DNA of 64,000 nt from Novosphingobium taihuense (GTDB lineage: Bacteria; Pseudomonadota; Alphaproteobacteria; Sphingomonadales; Sphingomonadaceae). The stretch lies in the NCBI RefSeq assembly GCF_007830315.1, contig NZ_VLKJ01000004.1, forward strand, positions 62,001 through 126,000. The letters are read 5' to 3'. A model generated the notes under the pieces. That model was not told the origin of the DNA, ran no database searches, and saw nothing but the letters and a program-made list of their open reading frames with translations. Positions 16,417 through 25,659 of the stretch are shown piece after piece; the first letter of the stretch is position 1; the number at the start of each line of letters is the position of its first letter. A program made the position numbers and the translations under genes.

Positions 16417-17754
16417 ATGTCACAAACCCCGCGCGAGGTGATCGAGCAGACGCCGATGGGCGTCCGCCAATGGATCGTGGTGGTCCTGATGGTGCTGTTG
16501 AACGCGCTTGATGGGTTTGACGTGCTGTCGAGCGCCTTTGCAGCGCCGGGGATCACCGCCGATTGGGGCATCGCCCGCCCGGCGCTGGGCGTGGTGCTTT
16601 CGGCCGAACTGCTCGGCATGGGCTTCGGTTCCGTGCTGCTGGGCGGGGCGGCAGACCGGTATGGCCGCAAATCCACCATGCTTGTCTGCCTCGTGCTGAT
16701 GGCGATTGGCATGTATCTGGCGAGCATCGCGACGGCGGTTCAGCCGATGGTTGCCTACCGGTTCCTCACCGGCATCGGCATCGGCGGGATGCTCACCACT
16801 ACCAACGCGGTGGTTGCCGAAAGCACCAACAGCCGTTGGCGCTCTGTCGCCATCGCGGTCTATGTGGCGGGTTATCCGCTGGGCGCGATCGTCGGCGGAA
16901 TTGCGGCATCGGAATGGCTGCTGCCCACCTACAGCTGGCATGCGGTGTTTCTGTTCGGCGCGGTGGTGACCGCAGTCCTGATCCCCGTCATTCTGGTGCT
17001 GGTGCCCGAAACAGCGGCCTATCTGGTGACGAAGCGCAATCTGGCGGGCGTGAACCGCACGCTCGCCGCTTTCGGCAAGCCTGCCATCAGCGATCTGCCG
17101 GTGATCGTGGCGGGCGCCGCCAAGCCGCGTGTAACCGATATCCTGTCCAACCCCAGACTGCGCCCGGTCACCCTGCTCACGGCGTTCGGCTACACATTCC
17201 ACTGCATCACTTTCTATTACATCCTGAAGTTCGGTGTGCAGATCGTGTCCGATTATCCGCCGGGCTATCCTCCGGCGCAGGCGGCCACGGTGCTGACATA
17301 TGCCAACGTCGGCGGGTTTCTGGGCAGCGCGCTTTTCGGCTTCGTGATGGCGCGGCTGGGAGTCAGGTGGCCGACCGCGCTGATGCTTCTGATCGGCGCG
17401 ATGATGGTGGCCTGGTTTGGCACCGGGCGTGATACGCTGAATGCGTGGCAATGGGCGACGATGATCGCCGGTTTCTTCACCAATGCGGCGATCAGCGGCT
17501 ACTATGCCGCCTTTGCCCGAGGCTTCCCGGCTTATGCGCGGGCCACCGGTACAGGTTTCGCATTGGGCGTGGGTCGGTTGGGCGCTGCGGGAAGTCCGTT
17601 GCTGGCGGGCACCCTGTTCGGCTGGTTGGGAGACGACCAACTGTTGACGGTGTCGATCATCATGGCGATGGGCTCGATTGTCAGCCTGGTGCTGTTCCTG
17701 ATGCTGCCCGAGCGCGATGGCGACGACGTGATGTCGGAACAGCCTGCCGCATAG
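16417..17754 (+). CDS. Aromatic acid:H+ symporter (AAHS family, MFS)
   Basis: A 445-residue twelve-helix inner-membrane protein. The helix 1 motif NALDGFDVLS with its DGxD acidic pair is the hallmark of AAHS transporters such as PcaK and BenK, and the loop GAADRYGRKSTML is the general MFS signature. It should bring an aromatic acid into the cell with protons; the substrate is not defined but a vanillate-like or dimeric acid fits the neighbours. GAGAGGAA precedes the ATG. It follows marR by 46 bp, a gap that includes a weak operator-like palindrome. Confidence 0.92.
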   Translation: MSQTPREVIEQTPMGVRQWIVVVLMVLLNALDGFDVLSSAFAAPGITADWGIARPALGVVLSAELLGMGFGSVLLGGAADRYGRKSTMLVCLVLMAIGMYLASIATAVQPMVAYRFLTGIGIGGMLTTTNAVVAESTNSRWRSVAIAVYVAGYPLGAIVGGIAASEWLLPTYSWHAVFLFGAVVTAVLIPVILVLVPETAAYLVTKRNLAGVNRTLAAFGKPAISDLPVIVAGAAKPRVTDILSNPRLRPVTLLTAFGYTFHCITFYYILKFGVQIVSDYPPGYPPAQAATVLTYANVGGFLGSALFGFVMARLGVRWPTALMLLIGAMMVAWFGTGRDTLNAWQWATMIAGFFTNAAISGYYAAFARGFPAYARATGTGFALGVGRLGAAGSPLLAGTLFGWLGDDQLLTVSIIMAMGSIVSLVLFLMLPERDGDDVMSEQPAA

Positions 17755-17793
17755 GATCACTTCAGGGTCTTTGACCGGATCGGAGCGGACGGA

Positions 17794-19044
17794 ATGCGCG
17801 TGACCAGAAGCCTCGTTTCGCCCCTCGTCTGCATGGCCTTGTGGTGGGGGAGTTGCGGGGGAGTTGCCGCAGAGTCCCCCCAGAGTTCGCGAGAGTTGGA
17901 CATTTCCAACCTGACCGTCTGGGACGGCCATAACGACGTCCCTGAACAGCTCCGCGAACGCCGCAAGGACGTGCTGGAAGGGTTTGATTTCAAAGACACG
18001 CGCGCGGTCGGCATGATGACCGACCTGCCGCGACTGAAGGCCGGAGGCGTCGGCGCGCAGTTCTGGTCGGTCTATGTCTCGGCTGATCTGCCCGAGCCGA
18101 TCGCGGTCCAGGCAACGCTCGAGCAGATCGACGTGATGAAGCGCCTGATCGCGCGGCACCCGGCGGAAATGCAGTTCTGCACCGATACCGCCTGCGTTGA
18201 GAAATCGTGGAAAGCGAAGAAGATAGCCTCACTCATCGGCATGGAAGGCGGGCACTCCATCGGCGGCTCGCTCGGCGTCCTGCGCCAGATGCATGCTCTC
18301 GGCGCGCGCTACATGACGCTGACGCACTTCAAGAACAACGCCTGGGCCGACAGCGCCACCGACGCCCCGGCGCACGACGGCCTGACGCCGTTCGGAGTGC
18401 AAGTTGTCAAGGAAATGCAAAGGCTTGGCATGTTGGTTGACCTAGCCCATGTGAGCGAGGCGACGATGCGCGACGTGCTTGCACTGGGTGGTCCGCCGCC
18501 GATAGTAAGCCATTCAAACGCAAGGGGTATCAATCACCACGCCCGCAACGTTTCGGACGAGACGCTGCGCAAGATCGGCGCAGCGGGCGGGATCATCATG
18601 GTCAACTTCTACCCGCCATATGTCGTTGAAGCGGCACGACAATGGAGCGCCGCGCGCGATGCCGAAGCCGCGCGCGCAAAGGGTCTGAACCGAGGCGATC
18701 CCGAGGCCGAGAAGGCCGCTCTGGCGGCGTGGGACAAGGCCAACCCGATGCCGCGTGGCAGCATTGGCGATGTCGCCGATCATATTGATCACATTGCAGA
18801 ATTGATCGGTGCGGACCACGTCGGCCTCGGCGGAGACCTCGACGGCGTGGAAGCGACGGTGGCAGGCTTGGACGACGTCTCGACCTACCCCGCGCTCTTC
18901 GCCGAACTCGCCCGGCGGGGGTGGTCGAAGGGTGATGTCGCCAAGCTCGCCAGCGGCAACATGCTGCGGGTGATGAAGGCGGCAGAGGCCTATGCGGCGG
19001 CGCATCGCGCTGATTTGCCGCAGGAAAGCCCTACGACCTTCTAG
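17794..19044 (+). CDS. Membrane dipeptidase, peptidase family M19 (exported)
   Basis: A 416-residue zinc dipeptidase of the renal dipeptidase family. It has an N-terminal signal sequence (LVSPLVCMALWWGSC), the metal site DGHNDVP (H46, D48), the bridging Glu in IGMEGGHS (E151), the His of LVDLAHVSE, SHSNARGI and the substrate site GGDLDG. M19 enzymes hydrolyse dipeptides, including some D-amino-acid dipeptides. A Cys at 21 could be a lipid attachment site but the lipobox is poor. It starts 39 bp after the AAHS transporter and its stop overlaps that of the convergent response regulator through a shared CTAG. Confidence 0.92.
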   Translation: MRVTRSLVSPLVCMALWWGSCGGVAAESPQSSRELDISNLTVWDGHNDVPEQLRERRKDVLEGFDFKDTRAVGMMTDLPRLKAGGVGAQFWSVYVSADLPEPIAVQATLEQIDVMKRLIARHPAEMQFCTDTACVEKSWKAKKIASLIGMEGGHSIGGSLGVLRQMHALGARYMTLTHFKNNAWADSATDAPAHDGLTPFGVQVVKEMQRLGMLVDLAHVSEATMRDVLALGGPPPIVSHSNARGINHHARNVSDETLRKIGAAGGIIMVNFYPPYVVEAARQWSAARDAEAARAKGLNRGDPEAEKAALAAWDKANPMPRGSIGDVADHIDHIAELIGADHVGLGGDLDGVEATVAGLDDVSTYPALFAELARRGWSKGDVAKLASGNMLRVMKAAEAYAAAHRADLPQESPTTF

Positions 19045-19664
19045 GCGAGGCCCAGCGCCGTCGCGCGTGCCGCAGCCTCTGCCCGCGTGCTGGCCGAGAG
19101 GGTTGCCATGGCCTGCGCCACATGCGTCTTCACCGTGGCGGGAGACAGGCGCAAGGCCTGCGCTATCTCCTTGTTCGAACGGCCTTTTGCCAGAAGCTGG
19201 ACGATCTCCTTCTGGCGTGGACTGAGACGTGGGGCGAGCCCTTGCGACGGATCGGCATCGCGCCGGACAGCAAGTTCTGCGATGCGCTGGGGCAGGTATC
19301 GCCCACCGGCAAGTACCAGTTCGATCGCCGGGATCATCAAGGCCGGTGCCTCGGACTTGGCCAGGATTCCATCGACTTGCAGCGACAGGAGCTCGACCAG
19401 TATGCGGTCATCGAGCTGTCCGGAAAAGACGATGAGGCGCGCCGTCGCAAAGGCCGTGCGCACCGCGCGCATGCCAGACATGGGTTCGCGGCCCGGCATG
19501 GAAAGATCCGCCACGACAAGGTCCGGCGAACATTCTGCCATGCCTATCGCCGAGGGATAATCTGTCGCAACGAGGAATTCGCATTCAGGCCAGCGGCTTT
19601 GCAGCATCAGGCGCAAGGCATCGACCATCAGTGGATGATCGTCGCAGATCAGGCAGCGACGCAT
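19041..19664 (-). CDS. NarL/LuxR-type response regulator
   Basis: A 207-residue two-component regulator: receiver domain ~1-120 with acidic pocket CDDHP, phospho-acceptor D53 in LVVADLSMPG and conserved Ser/Lys positions (VFSGQ, AKSEA); C-terminal LuxR helix-turn-helix ~140-200 (LSPRQKEIVQLLAKG, IAQALRLSPATVKTH). It overlaps the 3' end of the upstream histidine kinase gene by 16 bp, so the two are translationally coupled. Because the kinase frame is broken, phosphorylation may come from another kinase or small phosphodonors. Confidence 0.92.
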   Translation of the reverse strand: MRRCLICDDHPLMVDALRLMLQSRWPECEFLVATDYPSAIGMAECSPDLVVADLSMPGREPMSGMRAVRTAFATARLIVFSGQLDDRILVELLSLQVDGILAKSEAPALMIPAIELVLAGGRYLPQRIAELAVRRDADPSQGLAPRLSPRQKEIVQLLAKGRSNKEIAQALRLSPATVKTHVAQAMATLSASTRAEAAARATALGLA

Positions 19665-21063
19665 GGTGGTTCCTCCACGTCGGTAGGTGCCTGGCCTGTC
19701 CGCAAGGCAGGCGAAGGTGGCAACGCCGGCAATTCCAGCATGAAGCTGCAGCCCTTGCGCACGCGCCGGTCCAGCACGAGATCCCCGCCCAGTTCCCGCG
19801 CAATCAGCCGTGCGGAAGGCAGGCCGAGGCCGAAGCCGGTCACTTCGCCTGCCTGCCCGGCATTGGCAAAAGGTTCGAACGCAAGCGCGGCTCTGGCCTC
19901 GTCCATGCCGCGTCCATCGTCGACGACCCAGATGCGGATGCGGCCTTCGCCAAGCCGCGCGATGAGCATCAATCGGCGCGCGGAAGAATGGCGCAGCGCG
20001 TTCTCGAGCAGGTTGGTTATCGCGCGTTCGAGCAGTTCGGGGTCGGAATTGATGATCTGCGGCCGTGCGTGGACCGACAGCCGCATTCGCGTGCCGCAGC
20101 GATAGCGGTAGGGCGCAGCGATCTTTTCGAGCAGATCTGCGAGGTCGAACTCGCGCGGACGCATGCGCAGGCCGCTCGAGCTTAGCCGCATGAAGTGCAG
20201 CATTTCCTGCAGCAGGGACTGCACCGAGGTGAAGGCAGCGCGCCCGTTACCGCAATATCTGTCGAGACCTTGCCCGGACTGTCGCAGGCAAGATCGAACA
20301 GCATGCTGGCCGCCTGGACCGGCTGCTGCAGATCGTGCGACACCGCAGCGAGGAGCTGCGAGCGGGCATCGCGCTGGGCAATGACTTCGCTCATCGCGCG
20401 TTGCATGGCCAGATTGGTTTCCTCGGCACGAACCTGCGCTTCCTCTGCGGCAATCGTTGCCCGGCGGACAAGGGTCTGCAGCAGCGCAGCCGATCCGCTC
20501 ATCATCAACACCACGATAGCGGCGGGGATGCTGCCTGCGGTTCTGCTCGTCAGAAGCCACAGCGCCAGTGACAGCGGGACGGCGTGGAGCGTCCACATGG
20601 CCGAGCGCACCGAAGCGGTTGCGATCATGCAGAAGGAAAGCACGTACCATGCGTAGAGCATCAACTGGGGTACCAGCAGACCGGCACCGGCATAGGGCAT
20701 GAAGACCCAGACGCTCAACGCGATCGACGCGTTCAGGCAGACCGATCCGGCCAGGTGCCAGTGGAGCCAGAACCCGATCACATCCTCGTCCGAAGGTGGC
20801 TTGCGCCATTGCAGCACGAGCATTCCGGCCCATACCGCAAGCAGGCCAAACATGATGCCCGCCCACGGATGCAGCAGGGCATCGGGCGCAACGCCCCGGA
20901 ACGAAAACCAGCAATAGCCGGTCACCCCGGAAAGTCCGGCCAGACCCGCGATGTCCGTGTGCAGTTGGCTCCTGAGTTCGCGCGCTATCACTTTGGCACG
21001 GCTGTCCAATTCGGGACTTTGCGTCAATCTCGCCCCATCAGCCGAGCCATGCGGTTGAGCCAT
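19649..21063 (-). pseudogene. Sensor histidine kinase interrupted by a frameshift
   Basis: From an ATG at 21063 the first frame gives a membrane sensor with about five or six hydrophobic helices (residues ~45-195), a coiled linker and the H-box LLAAVSHDLQQPVQA (H243), then runs out of frame near 20240-20265. The continuation, LLQEMLHFMRLSSSG, the N-box TNLLENALRHS, WVVDDGRGMD and GFGLGLPSARLIARELGG (ATP-binding domain), is in another frame down to 19649. One base too few (or two too many) explains the shift. No slippery sequence is apparent at the junction. Either the gene is inactivated or the assembly has an indel. The C-terminal VEEPPCVAA overlaps the response regulator start. Confidence 0.85.
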
Positions 21064-21130
21064 TCGGTTGATACCCCGTTCGAGCGGCAGACCGTAACCA
21101 AAACGGTGCCAAAGGCAATCAGTGAGGATT

Positions 21131-21886
21131 ATGATGAGGAATGAAATCAAGGGCATGTTGTGCAGCATGCTGGCCGGCACCGCGCTTCTCACCTCGACTT
21201 CGGCATGGGCTGCCGACGAGGACGGGCGGGGCTTCTATATCGCAGCAGAAGCAGGCGTGGCGACGCTCAACGATCCGGTGATCACTTATTACGATGCAGG
21301 CGGGACTTTCGGCGGTACGGGTGCCGAAGACACCGCGACCGCTCGCCTGACGACCAAGAGTGCGGTCACGTTCGGCGGCACGATCGGTTACGATTTCGGT
21401 CCGGTCCGCGCGGATGTGCAGATCCAGTATTCGCGCCACAAGATTCCGGCGCTGACCATCCAGTCGGTCAACGGCTCGACGGTGACGCTGGACCAGGAGG
21501 CACGCGACGAGGTGTGCGACTATCTGGAAGCCGACACCTGCGGCGGAACCGGCAACACCTTCAACATCCCTGGTTCGCGCGTGCGCCAGCTTTCCGCCAT
21601 GGCAAATCTGTGGCTCGACCTGCCGGTGGGCGACAAGATCGTGCCTTACGTTGGCGGTGGCGCCGGGATTGCCGGGTTCGAGATCGACGGCGAGGGCAAG
21701 GGCAAGTTTGCCTGGCAGCTAGGCGCGGGCGTGGCGTTCAAGCTCTCCGACAAGATGGCGCTGACGGCCGACTATCGGCACCGCGAAGTCGGCCGGACCA
21801 ACGAGGCCTATGATGCGTCGAGCGGTTTCCGGCTTAGCAAGCTCAAGACCGACGCATTGACCGCAGGCGTACGTTTCACGTTCTGA
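21131..21886 (+). CDS. Outer-membrane beta-barrel protein (OmpA/porin-like barrel)
   Basis: A 251-residue exported protein: signal peptide cut after SAWA, then alternating strands of an eight-stranded barrel (GFYIAAEAGVATL, AVTFGGTIGYDFG, VRADVQIQYSRHK, IVPYVGGGAGIAGF, FAWQLGAGVAFKL) and a C-terminal strand ending VRFTF with the terminal Phe needed for outer-membrane assembly. No peptidoglycan-binding OmpA domain follows. Starts at 21122 (GTG), 21131 and 21134 are possible; 21131 follows GTGAGG. It diverges from the two-component genes, which might regulate it. Function unknown beyond the fold. Confidence 0.85.
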   Translation: MMRNEIKGMLCSMLAGTALLTSTSAWAADEDGRGFYIAAEAGVATLNDPVITYYDAGGTFGGTGAEDTATARLTTKSAVTFGGTIGYDFGPVRADVQIQYSRHKIPALTIQSVNGSTVTLDQEARDEVCDYLEADTCGGTGNTFNIPGSRVRQLSAMANLWLDLPVGDKIVPYVGGGAGIAGFEIDGEGKGKFAWQLGAGVAFKLSDKMALTADYRHREVGRTNEAYDASSGFRLSKLKTDALTAGVRFTF

Positions 21887-22064
21887 GCTAGTGCTTGCCG
21901 TGGCGGTTCTCCCTCTCCCGCCACGGCAATGCGCCCTGTTTCGCTGTGCGGCACGCTCATGTGCTGGGCTGGAGCTTACAGGGCTGGACGTCTGAGCAGC
22001 GTCGCGGCATCAACGCGGCTCCCGGCACCATACCCCGGCCTTAAAGGCCATGGAGAGAGACCTG

Positions 22065-22445
22065 ATGTTTAACCATACCTTCCTCGGCACCAATGACATC
22101 GAAAAGTCGCGCAAGTTCTACAGCGCGGTTATGGAAACGCTCGGCCATGCCACTGCCGTGCCGCTGCCGCACGGCACGGCGTTCCCTTCGGCCGCCGGCT
22201 CGCTGATTGTCGCCAAGCCCGCAAATGGCGAAGCGCACACCGTATCGAACGGACATACTCTCGGCTTCAAGGCTGCGGATTCCTCGGTCGTCGATGCCTG
22301 GCACGCGGCAGGCCTTGCAAATGGTGGCACGTGCGAGGGCGAACCCGGCGTGCGCGAGAATTCGCCGGGCAAGCAGTACGGCGCCTATCTGCGCGATCCC
22401 GATGGCAACAAGATCTGCGCCTTTGCGCCGAATCCTAACGCCTGA
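22065..22445 (+). CDS. VOC-superfamily (glyoxalase/bleomycin resistance-like) protein
   Basis: A 126-residue protein with two beta-alpha-beta-beta-beta repeats of the vicinal oxygen chelate fold (FLGTNDIEKSRKFYSAVMETL at the start, YGAYLRDPDGNKICAFAP at the end). The conserved terminal Glu ligand of dioxygenase and glyoxalase members is not obvious, so enzymatic activity is uncertain. ATG at 22065 is preferred to ATG at 22050 because GGAGAGAGA lies just upstream. It stands alone. Confidence 0.88.
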   Translation: MFNHTFLGTNDIEKSRKFYSAVMETLGHATAVPLPHGTAFPSAAGSLIVAKPANGEAHTVSNGHTLGFKAADSSVVDAWHAAGLANGGTCEGEPGVRENSPGKQYGAYLRDPDGNKICAFAPNPNA

Positions 22446-22569
22446 GCGTTCGATTCTTGATCGAATAAAAGGGTTTGGGGGCAGAAGGTTATAGACTCCT
22501 GTCCCTTTTCCTTGGCGTCAGCCCGACGCGATTGGGCACCATTTGGCCGCAAGCCGCGTTGTGCCCGGC

Positions 22570-24027
22570 ATGAACCGCCTGCTCGCACCCATCGCCGCCA
22601 TCGTCCTACTGTCCGGCTGCAGCGGTGGCGGTAATGGTGGCAAGCCGGTACGCACATCCGATGCGATAGAGGTGGAGCCAGCGCCTTCCCTGATCACGGT
22701 TCCGGTAGAGGCTGACCTCGCTGATCTTTCGCGCATTCTCGAGCGCGAAGTGCCACGGCAATTGTGGACCATCGACAAGCCCGGACAGACCTGCGTCAAG
22801 AGCAAGGGGCTGGATATCGGCATTGCCACGATCAAGACGCCCAAGCTGAAATGCCGGATCATCGGCGCGGTGACGCGAGGGCCCCTGCGACTGGAAGGTT
22901 CGGGCCGCGACATTCGGATCGCTATGCCACTCCACGCGAAGATCCGGGCCGAGAATGTGGCCGGGCTGATTGACGAATCCGCCACGGCCGATGCCATGGC
23001 CCATGCCGTCGTCCGGCTGGATATTGCCGAGGACTGGACCCCGCGCGGCAAGGTCGACATCAGCTACGATTGGACCGACACACCCCATGTCGATTTCATG
23101 GGACAGCGCATCGAATTTGCCGACAAGGCCAATAAAAAGCTCGCGCCGGTGATCGCACGGCTGGAGCGAGAACTGCCCGGTGAACTCGGCAAGTTGCGCC
23201 TGCGTGAGGCCGTGGGCAAGGCTTGGGCCGATGCTTTCACCACCGTGTCGCTCAATCGCGAAAATCCGCCGGTGTGGATGCGGATCACGCCGCGGGAATT
23301 GCGCTATGGGGGCTATGAAGTGGTGGGCGGCAAGCTGCGCCTGAAGCTGGGCCTGCAGGCCCTGACCGAGACCTTCGTCGGCCAGCGACCGGCCGATCCG
23401 AAGCCCGCGCCCTTGCCGAAGATGAAGCGCCTGGAGCAAGGGGTGGGAAAGCTCGAATTCTTCCTGCCGGTCTTCGCCGACTATCGCGAACTGGAGCCGG
23501 TGCTGATGAAGGCGCTGACCAAGCGATCGGCGCGGGCCTTCGACGTACCGGGCGTGGGGCCGGTCATGGCGAAGTTCAAGGCAGTCGAGATCTATGGAAC
23601 CAAGGGCGGCAAGATTGCGGTTGGCATCAACTTTGATGCGCGTCCGCAAGCCGGGGGCGAGACGGCCAGCGGCACCGTCTGGCTGACCGGCAAGCCCGTG
23701 AATGCCAAGAACTCCCGCCGCGTCGGCTTCGAGGACCTGAGCGTGAGCGGCACCACCGACATGACCGGCGGTGACCTGATCATCGACCTGATCAATGCGC
23801 CGGGCGTCGTGCAATATGTGGCTTCGGCGCTGACGCAGGATTTCGAGCGCGATTACGCCAAGCTGCTCGGCAAGGTGGATCGCGCCATCGAGACCAAGCG
23901 CGAGGGCGACTTCATCGTCGAGGCGGATCTGCTGCGCACGCGCTCTGGCCAGCTGCAGGCGGCAGGGCAGGGCTTGTACCTGCCCGTCTGGGCGACGGGA
24001 ACGGCAAGCGTTCGCGTCGTGAACTGA
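22570..24027 (+). CDS. DUF4403 family lipoprotein
   Basis: A 485-residue protein with a lipoprotein signal (hydrophobic IAAIVLLSGC, lipidated Cys at 18) and a body matching DUF4403: a duplicated BPI/TULIP-like fold with segments LSRILEREVPRQLW, VDISYDWTDTPHVDF, YRELEPVLMKALTKR and the final VWATGTASVRV. Its role is unknown; it is probably anchored facing the periplasm. ATG at 22570 puts the signal peptide first. It is convergent with the PccR-type regulator, 3 bp apart. Confidence 0.88.
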   Translation: MNRLLAPIAAIVLLSGCSGGGNGGKPVRTSDAIEVEPAPSLITVPVEADLADLSRILEREVPRQLWTIDKPGQTCVKSKGLDIGIATIKTPKLKCRIIGAVTRGPLRLEGSGRDIRIAMPLHAKIRAENVAGLIDESATADAMAHAVVRLDIAEDWTPRGKVDISYDWTDTPHVDFMGQRIEFADKANKKLAPVIARLERELPGELGKLRLREAVGKAWADAFTTVSLNRENPPVWMRITPRELRYGGYEVVGGKLRLKLGLQALTETFVGQRPADPKPAPLPKMKRLEQGVGKLEFFLPVFADYRELEPVLMKALTKRSARAFDVPGVGPVMAKFKAVEIYGTKGGKIAVGINFDARPQAGGETASGTVWLTGKPVNAKNSRRVGFEDLSVSGTTDMTGGDLIIDLINAPGVVQYVASALTQDFERDYAKLLGKVDRAIETKREGDFIVEADLLRTRSGQLQAAGQGLYLPVWATGTASVRVVN

Positions 24028-24030
24028 CGG

Positions 24031-25446
24031 TCAGGCCTGAAAATCGGTGATCCCGTAGGGCACCAGATCGCGCGCGTGAGGATCGACCACGATGGCGCGG
24101 TCGCTGGGCGGGAAAGCGCGCTGGTCGCACTTGTCGCGTGGGCAGATGCGGCAGGAGATGCCTATGCGGGTGACCGCTTCGGGCCGCGCCAGATTGATCC
24201 CGTCAGCATAGATGAACTCGTCGGCGAGCGCCGCCTCGCAGCCCAGCGCCACGGCATAGCGGCGCGGCGGGCGGTAGTAGCTGCCAGAGGGCTTCACCAG
24301 ACCCTTGGCGATTGAGACATAGCGCACGCCATCGGGCATTTCGGCGGCCTGCACGTGGATGCGGTCAGGGATCGCAACGGCTTCGTGCACCACCCATAGC
24401 GGGCAGGCGCCGCCGAAGCGCGCGAACTGCAGGCGGGTGGCGGAGTGACGCTTGGTGATGTTGCCTGCCATGTCGACGCGGCAGAAGAACATCGGGATGC
24501 CGCGTGCCTGCGGGCGTTGCAGGGTCGAGAGGCGGTGGCAGACCTGCTCGAAGCTGGCGCCGAACAGCTGGCGCAACTGGTCGATATCGTGGCGCAGTTC
24601 GCGGGCACGGGCGCGGAACCACTCGTAAGGCATGATCAGCGCACCGGCGGCATAGTTGCCAAGGCCGACAGTGAGGAGCTGGCGCGCGGCATCCGATTGT
24701 AGTGTCGCTTCGCCGACGATGGCGGCGATCTCCTCGCGCAGGCCCTCGGCGGCGAGCTGGTAAGCCATCTGGAAGCGGCCGGATTCGATCGGCTGGTTGG
24801 GATCAAGGGTCAGGCGGCGGGCTTCGGGATCGAACCTGCGCATGGCGCCGCCGCTGACCTGCTCCACGGCAATGCCCCGGCTTTCCAGCCAGACCGCCAT
24901 CTGGCCCATCGTGGGCGACATGCCGGTGCCCGAGAGGCGCACCGCGAGGCGTTCGGCGGCACGGTCGATGCTGTCGACGTAGTTGTTGGCGTGGTGGAAC
25001 CAGTCGCGCACTTCCTCCCACGGCAGGCGGCCGCCGGAAATGCTGTCCGATCCCAGCGCCTCGTCGATGGCCTCAAGGCGCTGGACCGAGCGGCGGTGCT
25101 GGTCCCACAGTCGGGCGAAGGCCTGCGCGAAAGCGGGGTACTGCTCGGCCACGCGTTCGACCTGATCGCCCGGCAGCATCTGGCCGAGCATCGGATCGGC
25201 CGTGGCATCGCGCAGGGCGGCGAGCACGGGTTCCACGCGGTCGGCGGCGAAGTCCTGCCATTCGACCGGAAAGCTCTGTTGCAACCGGTCAGTCAGTGCC
25301 GGGGTGAGCGGGCGTTCGTCGTTCTCGATCTGCGAAAGGTACGAGGCGCTGATACCGAGAAGGGCCGCCATCTCGCCCTGGCGCAGCTTGCGCGTGATGC
25401 GCAGAGCCTTGAGTTGTTCGCCTGCAAAGAGGCGGCGTCTTGCCAT
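24031..25446 (-). CDS. pccR: PccR/ScfR-type short-chain acyl-CoA regulator
   Basis: A 471-residue regulator: N-terminal XRE helix-turn-helix (residues ~10-60, [20 protein letters not shown]), an IrrE/DUF955-like middle domain degraded at its zinc motif, and a C-terminal DUF2083 domain containing the Cys cluster [17 protein letters not shown]. This architecture defines the ScfR family, whose Rhodobacter member PccR activates propionyl-CoA assimilation genes in response to short-chain acyl-CoA. Divergence from pccB supports the same role. Start ATG at 25446; the frame remains open far upstream but that extension is antisense to pccB. A symmetric TGCAAACT repeat lies 18-45 bp upstream. Confidence 0.9.
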   Translation of the reverse strand: MARRRLFAGEQLKALRITRKLRQGEMAALLGISASYLSQIENDERPLTPALTDRLQQSFPVEWQDFAADRVEPVLAALRDATADPMLGQMLPGDQVERVAEQYPAFAQAFARLWDQHRRSVQRLEAIDEALGSDSISGGRLPWEEVRDWFHHANNYVDSIDRAAERLAVRLSGTGMSPTMGQMAVWLESRGIAVEQVSGGAMRRFDPEARRLTLDPNQPIESGRFQMAYQLAAEGLREEIAAIVGEATLQSDAARQLLTVGLGNYAAGALIMPYEWFRARARELRHDIDQLRQLFGASFEQVCHRLSTLQRPQARGIPMFFCRVDMAGNITKRHSATRLQFARFGGACPLWVVHEAVAIPDRIHVQAAEMPDGVRYVSIAKGLVKPSGSYYRPPRRYAVALGCEAALADEFIYADGINLARPEAVTRIGISCRICPRDKCDQRAFPPSDRAIVVDPHARDLVPYGITDFQA

Positions 25447-25461
25447 TTCTATCGGCCCTGT

Positions 25462-25492
25462 TTTGCAAACTGTTCCTTCGCAAGTTTGCAGA
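25462..25492. promoter_or_regulatory. Probable PccR operator between pccR and pccB
   Basis: The perfect inverted repeat TGCAAACT (25464-25471) and AGTTTGCA (25483-25490) lies between the divergent genes, with a third related box TTCGCAAG at 25477. Boxes of the TTTGCAAA type are the PccR recognition sequence known from Rhodobacter, there as a tandem with 4 bp between; the spacing differs here. Confidence 0.65.
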
Positions 25493-25659
25493 ATAACATT
25501 GGACTTGGCAACCGCCGTGGCGCAGTTGGTGCACCGATCTGCGATCCTTGGCCTTCGGGCGAGATCGCGGGTGCGGCTCCGGTACGCGGCTCGGGGAGGA
25601 GAAGCGTGCCGGAGTCTGCAGCAGATTCGGTTTCCAGGTTGCAGAGAGGATTGCCACGC

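Noticed and set aside
16420..18159. 579-residue minus-strand open frame
   Set aside because: It is the antisense shadow of the AAHS transporter and dipeptidase genes; composition is His/Arg-rich with no fold or family features.
20240..20265. Programmed ribosomal frameshift in the histidine kinase
   Set aside because: No slippery heptamer or following stem-loop is visible at the junction; an inactivating indel or sequence error is simpler.
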